DNA of 56,658 nt, from assembly GCA_030410095.1 (NCBI GenBank), contig JAUFRC010000001.1, positions 3,480,001 to 3,536,658 of the forward strand, given 5' to 3'. The position numbers and the translations under genes were made by a program. The DNA is from Paracoccus cavernae (lineage in GTDB: Bacteria; Pseudomonadota; Alphaproteobacteria; Rhodobacterales; Rhodobacteraceae). This document shows, piece by piece, positions 28,247 to 38,742 of this stretch (the first letter of the stretch is position 1; the number at the start of each line of letters is the position of its first letter). The notes under the pieces were generated by a model that saw only the letters and a list, made by a program, of their open reading frames with translations, did no database searches and had not been told where the DNA came from.

Positions 28247-28899
28247 TCAGGGCAGCGGCACCTCGAAAACGGCTTCCCCGCACAAAGCGCGCGCCCGCTG
28301 CTCGTCCAGCCTTGAAAGGCGGGATCGCTTAGCGAAAGCCCGCCGGTATAGCTGCCGAAAGCGGGCATGATCAGGTGATGATCGGTGACGACGAAGCTGC
28401 GAAACCGGCGCCCTGCCAGCGGATAGACGGGGTGTAGATGGCCCGAGACATCGGGGCCGTCGCCTTTGATGTGGCGAAAGATCGGGCGGGTGCCAACATC
28501 ATGCCGGACCACACCGCCAAAGGGCAGGGCTTGGCTGTTCGGGTCGTGATTGCCGGTGATCCAGATCCAGTCATGCTGGCGGGTGAGGCGGTCCAGCCGC
28601 GCCAGATGCGGCGCGCCGATTTCGCTGATCGCGGTGTGGTCGTCGAAACTATCGCCAAGCGAGATCACGGTTTCGGGCGAAAGCAGGGAGATTTCGCGCT
28701 CGAGCCGGTTCAGCGTTTCCTCGATCTCGTAAGGCGGCAGCAGGATATGGCGCTGGCGGGCATAGCGCGTGCTTTTGCCCAGATGCAGATCGCTGACGAC
28801 CAGCGTGCGCTTTTGGGGCCAATAAAGCGCGCCGGAGGGGCGCGCGACAAAGCCCGTTTCCGAGAAAGAAAAGGCGAAACCCTCAGGCGTCATCGGCAT
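28247..28899 (-). CDS. pdeM: Ligase-associated DNA damage response endonuclease PdeM, one frameshift
   Basis: Calcineurin-like metallophosphoesterase. Motifs: VVSDLHLGKS, ISLGDSFDDH, WITGNHDP and VSGHLHPVY, which supply the two-metal ligands. About 217 residues. The frame breaks near 28308; adding one base lets it end LCGEAVFEVPLP with stop at 28247. The start ATG at 28899 overlaps the helicase stop (28883-28885) by 17 nt, so it is the last gene of the exo-ligase-helicase-pdeM operon. Confidence 0.88.
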
Positions 28900-31285
28900 C
28901 CTCGCGGATGGTATCAAGGCCGGATTCCGCCATTAATTGCTGCGCCATGCGCTGTGCCGCGGCCTCTGATCCCGCGCCGAGGATCTTAATGCGGCCCATC
29001 TCCAACAGCAAAGGCGCGGCCAAGGGCGAGGGGCGGTCAAGCCGCACCAGTTTGGGGTCGGGAATTGCAAAAGCGCCTCTTGGATGCGAGAGAAATCCAG
29101 CAAACCGTGGCGGATATCTTGGGCGGTCGCTTGCAGCAGTAGGTGGTCGGGTTCATGGCGGCGCAGCGCATCATAGATGATGTCTCTGGAAAAGCTGGTC
29201 TGCTTACCCGTTTTGCGCGCCCCGATCTGGTTGCGTTGCAACAGCCCCGCAATCGTCGCGACATTGCGGAACGAGCGGCGCAAAAGCGAAGTCTCGCCCA
29301 ACCACTCATCAAAATTTTCCGCAATAAGCTGCGCATCCAGCAAGGGGCGATGTCGCTGACCTGATCCAGCCCATTGACAAGAAGCGCGTGATCGGTCGCC
29401 AGAAAGCCCAAGGGATGCAGGCCCAGATCCTCCATCTGGCGGGTCAGCAAAAGGCCGAGCGTCTGATGCGCATTACGCCCCGCAAAGCCGTAAATCACCA
29501 GATATTCGCGGCCCTGATAGGGAAAGCTTTCGCATAACAGATGATCGCGGGCGGGCAGGGCGCTGATGCGCGCCTGCAGATCCAGCCAGGCCCTGACGGG
29601 CGGAGGTAGGCGCGACCACGTCTTGGGCGTGCTAATGATATCGAAAACGCGGGTCGAAAGTTCGAGCGAGGTCGAAAAAGTTTGCCCGCTGAAAGCCGCG
29701 ATCTTGGGCTGGCGCGCGGGCTGGGGCGTTACCTCGATGGTCAGCTCGTGCATGCGGTCGTAGCGTACGGTTTTGCCGCCGATCAGGAACGTATCGCCGG
29801 GCACAAGCGTGGCGGCAAAGCTTTCCTCGACCTCGCCAAGCGCGCCGCCGCCACGCCCGCGAATCCGGACGCTGACCATTTCCTGACCGATGATCGTCCC
29901 GATATTCATGCGCAAGAGCCGTGCGGTGCGTGGGTCGCGCAACTGCCATCTTCCGTTGACCAAGATCAGGCGCTGCCAGCGTTCATAGGCACGCAGCGAA
30001 TAACCTCCGGTCGCGGCGAAATCGAGGCAGCGGTCGAAATCGGCGCGGCTCAGATCGCGGTAGGGGCCTGCGGTTTTGACCTCGGCAAACAGGTCGCCGG
30101 CGTCAAAAGGACCGGCGCAGGCGGTGTTCAGGATATGCTGGCAAAGAACCTCCAGCGGGCCCGAGGGCGGGGGCTGCCGTCCAGTTGACCCTCGGCCAAG
30201 GCATCAATCGCGGCGATACATTCGATTGTATCGAAGCGGTTGACAGGCACCAACCGCGCCACCGAGGGGCGGTCGTATTGGTGGTTCGAGCGCCCGATCC
30301 TTTGCGCCAAGCGCTTGATTTGATGGGGCGCGCCGATCTGGATAACCTGATCGACATTGCCCCAATCAATGCCCAGATCAAGGCTGCCGGTCGCGACGAC
30401 CGCGCGCAAGGCGCCCGCCGCCATCGCATCTTCGACCTTGGCGCGTTGCTCGCGCGCAAGCGAGCCGTGGTGAAGGGCAATCGGCAAGGATGCCTCGTTG
30501 GCAAGCCAGAGGGCTTGGAAAAACAGCTCGGCTTGGGCGCGGGTGTTGATGAAAATGATGCTCGCATTTGCGGCTTCAATCGCGCGCAGAACATCGGGCA
30601 CGGCATAGCGCCCGCCGGCCCCGCCCAAGGGGCAGGCAGCGTGGTCGGCAAAAGCGCGACATCGGGTTTGGGGCCGGTGTCGGAAATCAAAAGCCGCGCG
30701 CCCCCATGAAAGCCGCAAGATCCTTGGGGTGATCGACCGTCGCCGAAAGCCCTGTCGTGACCAGTCCGGGCGCAAGATGGCGCAGTCTTGCAAGGGCCAG
30801 CATCAGCTGATCGCCGCGTTTGCTCTCGGCCAAAGCGTGCAACTCGTCCAAAACGACGCGCCTGAGATTGCCGAAGATTTTCGCGGCCTCGGGATAGGTC
30901 AGCATCAAGGTCAGGCTTTCGGGCGTCGTCAGCAAAATCGCGGGCGGATCGACGCGCTGACGCCCCTCCGCGCCGAGGGCGTGTCGCCGGTCCGGTCCTC
31001 GACGCGGATTTCCAGCGCCATATCGGCAATCGGGCGGTTGAGATTGCGCGCAACATCGACCGTCAGCGCCTTCAGGGGGGACACGTAAAGCGTATGGAGG
31101 CCCTGATGGGGCTGTCCGGACAGGTCGATCAGCGAGGGCAGAAACCCCGCCAGCGTCTTTCCGCCGCCTGTCGGCGCGATCAGCAGATGGTCTTCGGTCT
31201 GATCCAACAGCGCGAGTTGATGCGGATGGGGCTGCCAGCCTTGCGCGTCAAACCAGTCGCGAAACCGCGCGGGGAGCGTGGTCAT
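28883..31285 (-). CDS. Ligase-associated DEXH-box helicase (Lhr-core type), several frameshifts
   Basis: Superfamily 2 helicase of about 800 residues, readable through at least four frameshifts (near 30935, 30660, 30180, 29360 and 29065). Walker A APTGGGKT, DExH box VVLDELHAL, motif III TTGLSATV, motif V/VI RAVVATGSLDLGIDWG and KRLAQRIGRSNH. The C-terminal Lhr region follows (WQLRDPRTARLLRMNIGTII to TIREDADDA). Its start overlaps the ligase stop by 4 nt. It is expected to unwind RNA-DNA or DNA ends in repair with the other three gene products. Confidence 0.87.
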
Positions 31286-32826
31286 AGCAAAGCCTCGAGC
31301 GCGGAAAGATGGTCGGCCTCAGCTGCGGGTTTGTCCCAGCGGATGCGCGCAATGCGGGGAAACCGCATCGCCAACCCAGCCTTGTGACGGGCCGAGCGGT
31401 TGACGCCCTCGAACGCGACTTCAAGCACCAGTTCCGGCGCGACCTGCCGCACGGGGCCGAAGCGCTGGGTGGTGTTTTTGCGCACGAAACGGTCAAGCTC
31501 GCGCAGTTCTTCATCGGTGAAGCCGAAATATGCTTTGCCGACCGGAACAAGGTCGCCGTCATGCCAAAGGCCGAAGGTGAAATCGCTGTAAAAGCCCGAG
31601 CGTTTGCCATGCCCCGATTGCGCGTAAAGCAGCACCGCATCCAGCCGCATCGCGTCGCGCTTCCACTTGAACCACGGCCCGCGCGGTCGCCCGCCGACAT
31701 AGGCACTGTTGAGGTCCTTGATCATCACGCCCTCGATCACCACCGAGGGCGGGGCGGCGCGAAGGGCGGCGAGATCGTCCCAAGAGGCGAAATCCAGCCG
31801 CGGCGAAAGATCAATCGCGGCATGGGGCAGGTGCAGGTTTTCCAGCTTGGCGCGGCGAAGGGACAGCGGCTCGGGCCGGAAATCCTCGCCCTGCCACGAC
31901 AGCAGATCGTAAAGGCGCAGATGCGCGGGCAGTTCCTCGCATAACGCGCGGGTCACGGTTTTGCGGCCCAAGCGGCGCTGCAACTCGCCAAAGGCCGCGA
32001 TCTCGCCATTGTGCGCGACCAGAAGCTCGCCGTCCAACACGCCCTCGAAATCCATCATCTCGATCACGTCGGGGAAGGCCTGCGAGATGTCGTCGCCCGT
32101 GCGCGAATATAGCCTGCGCGTATCGCCGTCGGCCACCGCCTGCACGCGGATCCCGTCCCACTTCCATTCGGCCATGTAACGTTCGGGCGGCCGGGCCGAG
32201 AGTTCATCCAGCGTGGTTGGGGTCGAGAGCATGACCGGACGAAATGGCGCTTTCGCGTGGTTTTGCGGCAGATCGCCACCGGCGAGCCAGTGGAAAAGGT
32301 CCTCGTAAGGGGGCGTAAGACCGTGCCAGATTTCCTCGATCTGCGAGATCTCGACCGCGCCCAAACCCGACAGCGCCACCCGAGCCAGCCGCGCCGACAT
32401 TCCCAAGCGCAGGTTGCCGGTGGCAAGCTTCAGAAAGGCCAGCCTTTCATCTTTGGGCAGCTGGTCCAGAACCGCCGCGATTTCCGTGCCCTTGCGCCCC
32501 GTGGCCTGAAGGACCGCAATCGCTTGCGACAGCGGCATATCGGAGTAGGTGGTGGGTTCGGGCCATAAAAGCGCGATGGTTTCGGCCAGATCGCCGACGA
32601 AATCATAGGACAACGCGAATAGCTGCGGGTCGACCCTCTCGCCGATCAGCTTTCGCAGCAGGCTTGGGCTGACATTGCGCAAGGTCAGCTCGCCCGTGAT
32701 CGCGGCCAGAGCCCAGCCGCGGTCAGGGTCTTGCGCGGTTTGCAGGTAGTGCTGCAAATGCGCGATCTTGCCGTTGCGCGCACCGGTAAAAGCCAGCCGT
32801 TCCAAAAGCGCGGCGAAGTCTTTCAT
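31282..32826 (-). CDS. ATP-dependent DNA ligase of the ligase-associated repair cluster
   Basis: 514 residues, intact. An N-terminal helical DNA-binding domain (about 1-190), adenylation domain with motif I EWKWDGIR (Lys 222 is the expected AMP-binding residue), motif III GVLDGELLVAH, motif IV VIEGVMIKDL and motif V GPWFKWKRD, then the OB domain to about residue 500 with PEKVLEVAFEGV-like ending (VLEVAFEGVNRSARHKAGL). It overlaps the exonuclease stop by 4 nt and the helicase start by 4 nt, a tight operon. Confidence 0.95.
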   Translation of the reverse strand: MKDFAALLERLAFTGARNGKIAHLQHYLQTAQDPDRGWALAAITGELTLRNVSPSLLRKLIGERVDPQLFALSYDFVGDLAETIALLWPEPTTYSDMPLSQAIAVLQATGRKGTEIAAVLDQLPKDERLAFLKLATGNLRLGMSARLARVALSGLGAVEISQIEEIWHGLTPPYEDLFHWLAGGDLPQNHAKAPFRPVMLSTPTTLDELSARPPERYMAEWKWDGIRVQAVADGDTRRLYSRTGDDISQAFPDVIEMMDFEGVLDGELLVAHNGEIAAFGELQRRLGRKTVTRALCEELPAHLRLYDLLSWQGEDFRPEPLSLRRAKLENLHLPHAAIDLSPRLDFASWDDLAALRAAPPSVVIEGVMIKDLNSAYVGGRPRGPWFKWKRDAMRLDAVLLYAQSGHGKRSGFYSDFTFGLWHDGDLVPVGKAYFGFTDEELRELDRFVRKNTTQRFGPVRQVAPELVLEVAFEGVNRSARHKAGLAMRFPRIARIRWDKPAAEADHLSALEALL

Positions 32827-33813
32827 TCGGGTTCATCTTCATAGCCCACCAAACGCAACGGCTTTGCGGGCAGTTGGTTCAACGCGCACCACCGCAGTAC
32901 GCCGTCTTCTGTGCCGTGGGTGACCCAGACCTCTTGCGGCGCGATTTCTTGCAGCGTGCCGGTCAGTTCCGGCCAATCGACGTGATCCGAGATCACCAGC
33001 GGCAGTTCCACCCGCCTTTGCCGCGCCCGCGCGCGAATGCCCATCCACCCCGAGGCATAGCCGATCACCGGATCCTTGAATCTCTGGACCCATGGCGTCG
33101 AAAAAGCCGAGGGCGGCGCGATCACCAGCCTCGGCCCCGAGGGATCATCGACGCGCACCAGATGTCCCAAGTCGATTCCTTGCGAGATATGGTATTGGCA
33201 CAGCCGGATCAGCGCTCCGTGAAGCCCGATCGGCGCGTCATAACCCGCCGCCCGCAACAGCGCGATCAGGCGCTGGGTCTTGCCAAGCGCATAGCCTCCG
33301 ATCAAGTGGTGACGGTCGGGGAATTCCTCCATGCTGCGCAGAAGTTTGGCGATTTCAAACGCGGGGTCCGGGTGGCGGAACACGGGCAGGCCGAAGGTGG
33401 CCTCGGTGATGAAAACCTCGCATTCCAGCGGCGTGAAGGGCGCACAAACCGGATTGGGCCTGCGGCTGTAATCGCCTGAGACGACAATGCGTGGCCCCGA
33501 TTTCGGCAGCAGCCGGATCTGGCACGACCCCAGAATATGCCCCGCCGGATGAAAGCTGGCCGAGACATCGCCCAGGGCGATTTCGCCCTCGGCCGCTTGG
33601 GTTTCGCGGGCAAAATCCTCGCCATAGCGGATCGCCATGATCTCGAGGGTCTGGCGGCTGGCCAAGACCTTGCCATGGCCCGCGCGCGTGATCGGCATGG
33701 GCATGGGTGATCAAGGCGCGCTCGACAGGGCGGATCGGGTCGATGAAGAAATCGCCAAGCGGGCAATAAAGGCCTTCGGGGCGAGGGTGCAAAATCTCTT
33801 CGGCGCGGATCAT
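32823..33813 (-). CDS. Ligase-associated DNA damage response exonuclease (metallo-beta-lactamase fold), frameshifted
   Basis: Beta-CASP/MBL nuclease of about 335 residues. N-terminal MIRAEEILHPRPEGLYCPLG and the metal site ITHAHADHARG, then FHPAGHILGSCQIRLLPKSG and VVSGDYSRRPNP. C-terminal metal His in VISDHVDW and the final VWVTHGTEDG. The frame breaks near 33680 in a GC dinucleotide run (about two bases missing). First gene of the four-gene repair operon. Confidence 0.9.
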
Positions 33814-34119
33814 CTGGGGGTTCCCTTGCGCTTGACCGACGGGGGCGGGATCATCTTGGGATAACTGGGTCGGAACAACTGACTTGCAAAGACATAAGAT
33901 AGCTATGCAAGTGCCTCATGTCTTGAAAACAGTCCAATTTTTGTCTGCACCCATGCTTAAGTTAGTCACCTCAGGGGCGCATAGCTGACGTGCTCCTAGA
34001 GTTTCCCCCCAACAGGTGAACAAAGTCCTTCGCGACGCGTTGAGGGGGAACGAGGATCGCAGTGCCGCTGACACCTTGGCGGACCTGAATGTGTTAGGCC
34101 ACCCGTAGGAGAGGAAGCT
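33814..34119. other. Divergent intergenic region between the repair operon and catalase
   Basis: 306 nt holding the promoters of the leftward repair operon and the rightward catalase. GGAAC occurs at 33871 and 34049 but neither has a CGTT-like element 16-17 nt downstream. GGAGAGG lies 7 nt before the catalase ATG. No other motif recognised. Confidence 0.5.
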
Positions 34120-36280
34120 ATGGCGAAATCGAACACCCATGCGGAAAAGAACCCTGCTTCTGTGCCGGAGCAAAATGGCACCAACAGTGACCCGATCAGC
34201 GCGCCGTTTGTGCGAGAAACCGGCAACGGTGGCGAACTCCACCAGGTGACGGATGACAAGGCCGTCCGTCTGACCACGAACCACGGGGTGCCGATTGCGG
34301 ACAACCAGAACAGCCTCAAAGCCGGGACGCGCGGACCCACGCTTCTTGAAGATCTCGTCCTGCGCGAAAAGATCTTTCACTTTGACCATGAGCGGATCCC
34401 AGAGCGGATTGTCCATGCGCGCGGCTCGGTCGCACACGGCACGTTTACGGTCAACAAGGCAATTCCCGAACTGACCCGCGCCGCGCTGTTCCAAAAAGGG
34501 CAACAGCTGCGATGTGTTCGTTCGCTTCTCGACCGTGGCGGGCGGGGCTGGCTCGGTCGATACGCCACGCGACATTCGCGGCTTTGCGGTGAAGTTCTAT
34601 ACCGAAGAAGGCAATTGGGATCTCGTTGGCAACAACACGCCGATCTTCTTCATCCAGGATGCGATGAAGTTTCCCGATCTCGTCCATTCGGTGAAAATGG
34701 AAGCTGACCGCGGCTATCCGCAGGCCGCTTCAGCCCATGACACCTTCTGGGATTTTGTTTCGCTGATGCCGGAAACGCTTCACAATGTGATGTGGGCCAT
34801 GTCCGATCGTGGCATTCCGCGCAGCCTGCGTTTCATGGAAGGCTTTGGCATCCACACCTTCCGCCTGATCAACTCCGAGGGTAAAGGGTCGTTCGTCCGC
34901 TATCACTGGAAGCCGCGTTCGGGCATCCAGTCGCTGATCTGGGACGAATCCGCGAAACTTCAGGGTGCCGATAACGATTTCCACCGCCGCGACCTCTATG
35001 AGGCGATCAATGCGGGAAGCTATCCCGAATGGGATCTGGGCATTCAGGTTATCGACCCCGATTGGGCGGCCAGACAGCCTTATGACATCCTCGATGCGAC
35101 CAAGTTGATCCCCGAGGAAGAAGTGCCGGTCCAGCTGATCGGGACGATGACCTTGAACCGTAACCCCGACAACCATTTTGCCGAAAACGATCAAGTCGCC
35201 TTTCTGCCGTCGAATATTCTGCCAGGTATGGATTTTTCGGCAGATCCTCTTCTGCAGGGGCGGCTGTTTTCCTATCTCGATACGCAAAAATCCAGGCTGG
35301 GGACCACGAACTTCCATCAGATCCCGATCAATGCTCCGCGCTGCCCCATGCACAACTTCCAGCGCGACGGTATGATCCAAACGCAGGTCCCGAAAGGCCG
35401 CGCCAATTACGAGCCGAACTCGCTTGCCAAGGCCGGAGAAATCGGCGGACCTCGGGCCGATGCGAAGGGCGGCTTTCAAAGCACCACCGACACGGACGCC
35501 TTGGGCAATGATGCGACCCAGAAGGTTCGGCTGCGTTCGGAGACTTTTGCCGATCACTATAGCCAACCGCGCATGTTTCTGCGGTCGCTGTCAAAGCCAG
35601 AGCTCAATCATGTCATAGGAGCGCTGGTGTTCGAGCTGTCCAAGGTCGGCATCAAAGCCGTCCGCGAAGCCGTCCTCGCACAGTTGCGCAACATCGACGA
35701 CGAGGTGGCGCAGCGGGTCGCAAACGGCCTTGGCGTGGACAAGCTTCCGGGCGCTGCTCCGGCCGCAAGGCAAGCGGTGGATCTGCCGCCCTCACCAGCG
35801 CTGTCGATCCTGAAACACAAGCCGCCTGCGCCTAAAGGGCGCAAGCTGGGCGTTTTGGTTGGCGATGGAGCAGATGTTGCGGTCGTAAAGGCGCTTCAAG
35901 CCGAGGCCGAAGCGGCCGGCGCAAGCTGCATGATCGTCAGCCAGAAGGTTGGCGGCGCCAAGCTGTCGGACGGCTCCGTTCTTCCGGCTGACGGCCAGCT
36001 TGCCGGCACGCCTTCGCTCATTTTCGACGCGGTGGTCATCACTACAGGCAAAGAGGGCTACGAAGCGCTGATCCAAGATCCCGCAGCGCTTGAATTTGCA
36101 GCCTTGGCATGGAGCCATCTCAAGGCTCTAGGCCTCTGCCCAGGCGGCCGCAAGATTCTCGACAAAGCCAATGGGGGTCAGGACGAGTTCACATTGGACC
36201 ATAAAGACGCCAAGGGCATCATCGCTAAGTTGGCCGACCGCGCCTGGGTTCGCGAGGAAGTGTTGCGACCGACACCATGA
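34120..36280 (+). CDS. katE: Large-subunit monofunctional catalase (KatE / HPII type), one frameshift
   Basis: Heme catalase of about 720 residues. Active-site His in RIVHARGSVAHG, Asn in NNTPIFFIQDAMKFPDLVHS and the heme-ligand Tyr in RLFSYLDTQKSRLG. Extended C-terminal flavodoxin/DJ-1-like domain (GRKLGVLVGDGADV to WSHLKALGL), the mark of the large clade. The frame shifts at about 34497 in AAAAAGGGCAACAGC, which joins 34120-34707 to 34514-36280. Removes hydrogen peroxide; katE-type enzymes are typical general-stress genes. No catalase-specific regulator nearby. Confidence 0.93.
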
Positions 36281-36299
36281 GCGCACAGAGCGTTGATGA

Positions 36300-37660
36300 T
36301 GTAACCACCGCCTGACGGCATCTGTATGCCAAGGTGGATCTCTCAAGATCCATAGAGGGGAGCGGTCAGGTCGGAGATAATCACGGGTGGGCTCGATCTG
36401 GCGAAGAATGTGTTTCAGGCGCATGGCGCCGACGCCACGGGGCGGGCGGCGCTGCGCATGAAGCTGAGACGGGATCAGGTTCTGGATTTTTTCGCCGCCT
36501 GGCGCCGTGTGCGGTGGCGATGGAAGCCTGCGGCGGCGCACAACTCTGGGGCAGCGAGCTTTGGCAAGCTCGGGCACGAGGTGCGGTGGATCCCTCCCGC
36601 CAAAGTGAAACCCTTCGTCAAGCGCCAGAAGAATGATGCCGCTGTTGCAGAGGCGATCTGCGAAGCGCCTCAGCGCCCGACGATGCGCTTCGTGCCGGTG
36701 AAGAGTGCAGAGACGCAAGTGGCAGCGATGGTCTTCCGCATGCGGGAGATTCTGATCCGGCAGCGCACACAGGCGATCAACGCCCTGCGTGGGCATTTGG
36801 GCGAGTTCGGTCAGATCGTGCCACAGGGTGCTGCAAATGCTGCGCGGCTGATTGCGATAATCGTAGACCTGGACAGCGGCCTGCCTGCCGAGGCCCGCGC
36901 CACGCTTGATGTGCGGGTTGCGGCGCTATGGCACCTCGAGACGGAGATCGGGAAGCTGGACGCAGAGATCAGCCGACGGGCCAAGGGAAACGAGGTCGCA
37001 CTGCGCCTGATGACGATCCCGGGCATCGGCCCCTGATCACCACGGCCATCGCCACGCTGGCGCCTCGCCCGAAGTATTCCGGAAAAGCCGGGACTTTGTA
37101 GCATGGCTCGGGCTCATGCCCCGCCAGCATTCGACAGGCGGCAAACAGCGGCTTGGCGCCACGACGAAGATCGGGGAACGGGCTCTGCGGCGACTGCTGA
37201 TCATCGACGCCAAGAGCGTGATAATCAAACGGCACGTGCATGTCTCGACACGACCAGGCACCTGGTTGGGCGGTATGCTAACGCGCAAGCCGCCGATGCT
37301 GGTGCGGGTGACTCTGGCGAACAACATGGCGCGCATCGTCTGGGCTATGATGGACCACGGTGACGTATACAAGCTCCGGCTGCAGCGGCATAAGCCGTCA
37401 AGGTCGCGAGGACGTTGGAGCAAAAGAGGGCAAGGAGACGTTTGGCGCAACGGCCGTAAGACGGGATCAGAGATCAGCCTGCAACAAAGTGCCTTCGAGC
37501 ACGCGGCGCTGATATGCGACCTGATCCGCGAACACCATACGGGCCGGCGGCATGACGATGGCCGCAAGAGAGCCCGGATACATGTCAGCACCCGACAGCG
37601 CGCGAAACTGCTCCACAAACCCTCTTGCGCAGAGGGCGCTTATACATGTTGCTGAGTTCG
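36300..37660 (+). mobile_element. Degenerate IS1111-type (IS110 family) element
   Basis: A broken transposase (36371-37390) with about 270 nt of non-coding sequence after it. That arrangement is typical of the IS1111 group, which encodes its structured RNA in the 3' end. Exact ends were not resolved. Confidence 0.7.
36371..37390 (+). pseudogene. IS1111-type transposase, several frameshifts and a lost catalytic Asp
   Basis: Fragments read GLDLAKNVFQAHGADATGR, KKLRRDQVLDFFA-type, then VKPFVKRQKNDAAVAEAI, where the usual DAADAEA Asp is replaced by Val. They continue through MRFVPVKSAETQVAAMVFRM, the helical region, MTIPGIGP and PRQHSTGGKQRLGATTKIGE to LANNMARIVWAMM. Frame breaks near 36500 and 37035-37110. 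No clear start codon. Inactive. Confidence 0.8.
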
Positions 37661-37694
37661 GAGCGAGTTCGAAATTCCCCTTTCCCGTTCAGGC

Positions 37695-38290
37695 TTAAGT
37701 TACGCGCTCAATCTCGGTAGCGCAGAGGGCACGGAAACGGTTCATCAGCGCGATGCAGATCTGGATTTCGGTGGTCTGACGATAGGGATCGCGTGAGGCG
37801 ATGCGCTCGCCGAAGGATCTGACGCACCGCATCTTCGCCTCGATCCGGCTTCGGAGATGATAACCCGCCCATTGCTTCCAAGTGGACCGGCCGAAGCGCT
37901 TGGTCGCACGCAGGATATCGTTGCGTACTCTGGCGGCTGGACAGTCCTCCTTCCACAGGCGACCGTTTCTGCGGATGGGTATGATCGTCGTGCCGCTACG
38001 ATCCAGAATTGCGCTGTGGCAGCGCCGTGTATCGAAGGCACCGTCGCCCGTCACGGTCCCGATGTCCTCATCCAGCGGGATCTGGCTCAAAAGCTGGGGT
38101 AGAACCGGGCTGTCATCTTTGCGGCTCGAGGTAAATTTCACCGCCCGAATGTCGCCGGTGTCCGTGTCCATAGCCGAATGGACTTTGCGATTCTGGCGGC
38201 GACGATGCGTGCCATGCCTGCACGCCAGCCATTCCCCGTCGCCGAGAGAGTTGATCCCTGCCTGGTGATTTCCAAGAGCGGCTTAGGAAC
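37695..38290 (-). pseudogene. IS5-family transposase, C-terminal part
   Basis: DDE transposase fragment of about 195 residues. Reads GDGEWLACRHGTHRRRQNRK, AMDTDTGDIRAVKFTSSRKD, GDGAFDTRRCHSAILDRSG (second Asp region) and RSRIEAKMRCVRSFGERI (Glu). The N-terminal third is missing where attR begins. Last gene of the island on the right. Confidence 0.8.
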
Positions 38291-38352
38291 GAGATCGAAC
38301 TCGAACTATCTTCGCATAGGTATTCCGAGGACCTTGGATATTGCGAAACAGT

Positions 38353-38379
38353 GTTCAAATCCTGTCCCCGCAACCAATA
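38353..38379 (+). repeat. attR: second copy of the tRNA-fMet 3' end
   Basis: Same 27 nt as 3124-3150, here without the tRNA body. Left of it is IS5 debris; right of it comes the terminator at 38391 and chromosomal sequence. Confidence 0.88.
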
Positions 38380-38390
38380 TCCAAAAAAAC

Positions 38391-38413
38391 AGCGCCCAAA
38401 ATGGGCGCTTTTT
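38391..38413 (+). terminator. Rho-independent terminator, probably of the original rRNA operon
   Basis: AGCGCCCA, loop AAA, TGGGCGCT, then TTTT. It starts 11 nt after attR. In an uninterrupted chromosome it would sit about 12 nt after the CCA of tRNA-fMet, an ideal place for the end of the rRNA operon. The hairpin is seen; the displaced-terminator reading is inference. Confidence 0.75.
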
Positions 38414-38461
38414 GCGTTCATAAATGAAAAACGAAGCTGGGAAAAAGGCAAAGCCTCCGTC

Positions 38462-38740
38462 ATGCTCAAAAGCATGGCAGAGACACGGCCCCGAACCCGA
38501 AGCGCAAACCACCGCGATCTCCAACAGATCGCCGAGCTCTATCGCCATCTGCATCCCGAAGATCCGCAACCAGATCGCGCAGCGCTGAGGCAAGCTTTGG
38601 CCGCTTCCAAGCCTATCAGGGAAGCGCGATCTTCATAGCAGAGATGGATAGCGCAATCGTCGCATCCTGCACGCTTGTCGTTGTACCCAACCTGACCCGC
38701 GGTGTGCGTCCCTATGGATTGATCGAGAATGTTGCGGGAT
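38462..38740 (+). pseudogene. GNAT acetyltransferase, N-terminal part, cut by an IS3 fragment
   Basis: RSANHRDLQQIAELYRHLHP and, after a one-T deletion near 38607, FQAYQGSAIFIAEMDSAIVA followed by SCTLVVVPNLTRGVRPYGLI. This matches the first two thirds of a GNAT domain, ending at IENV just where the acetyl-CoA motif region should begin. From about 38740 the sequence is IS3. First chromosomal gene after the island. Confidence 0.75.
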
Positions 38741-38742
38741 GC

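Noticed and set aside
33922..33935. GAAAACAGTCC-like sequence before the catalase as a third palindromic mini-repeat
   Set aside because: Only one arm is present and the flanks do not match.
33871..34053. GGAAC at 33871 and 34049 as EcfG promoters of the catalase
   Set aside because: No CGTT or GGTT at 16-17 nt spacing.
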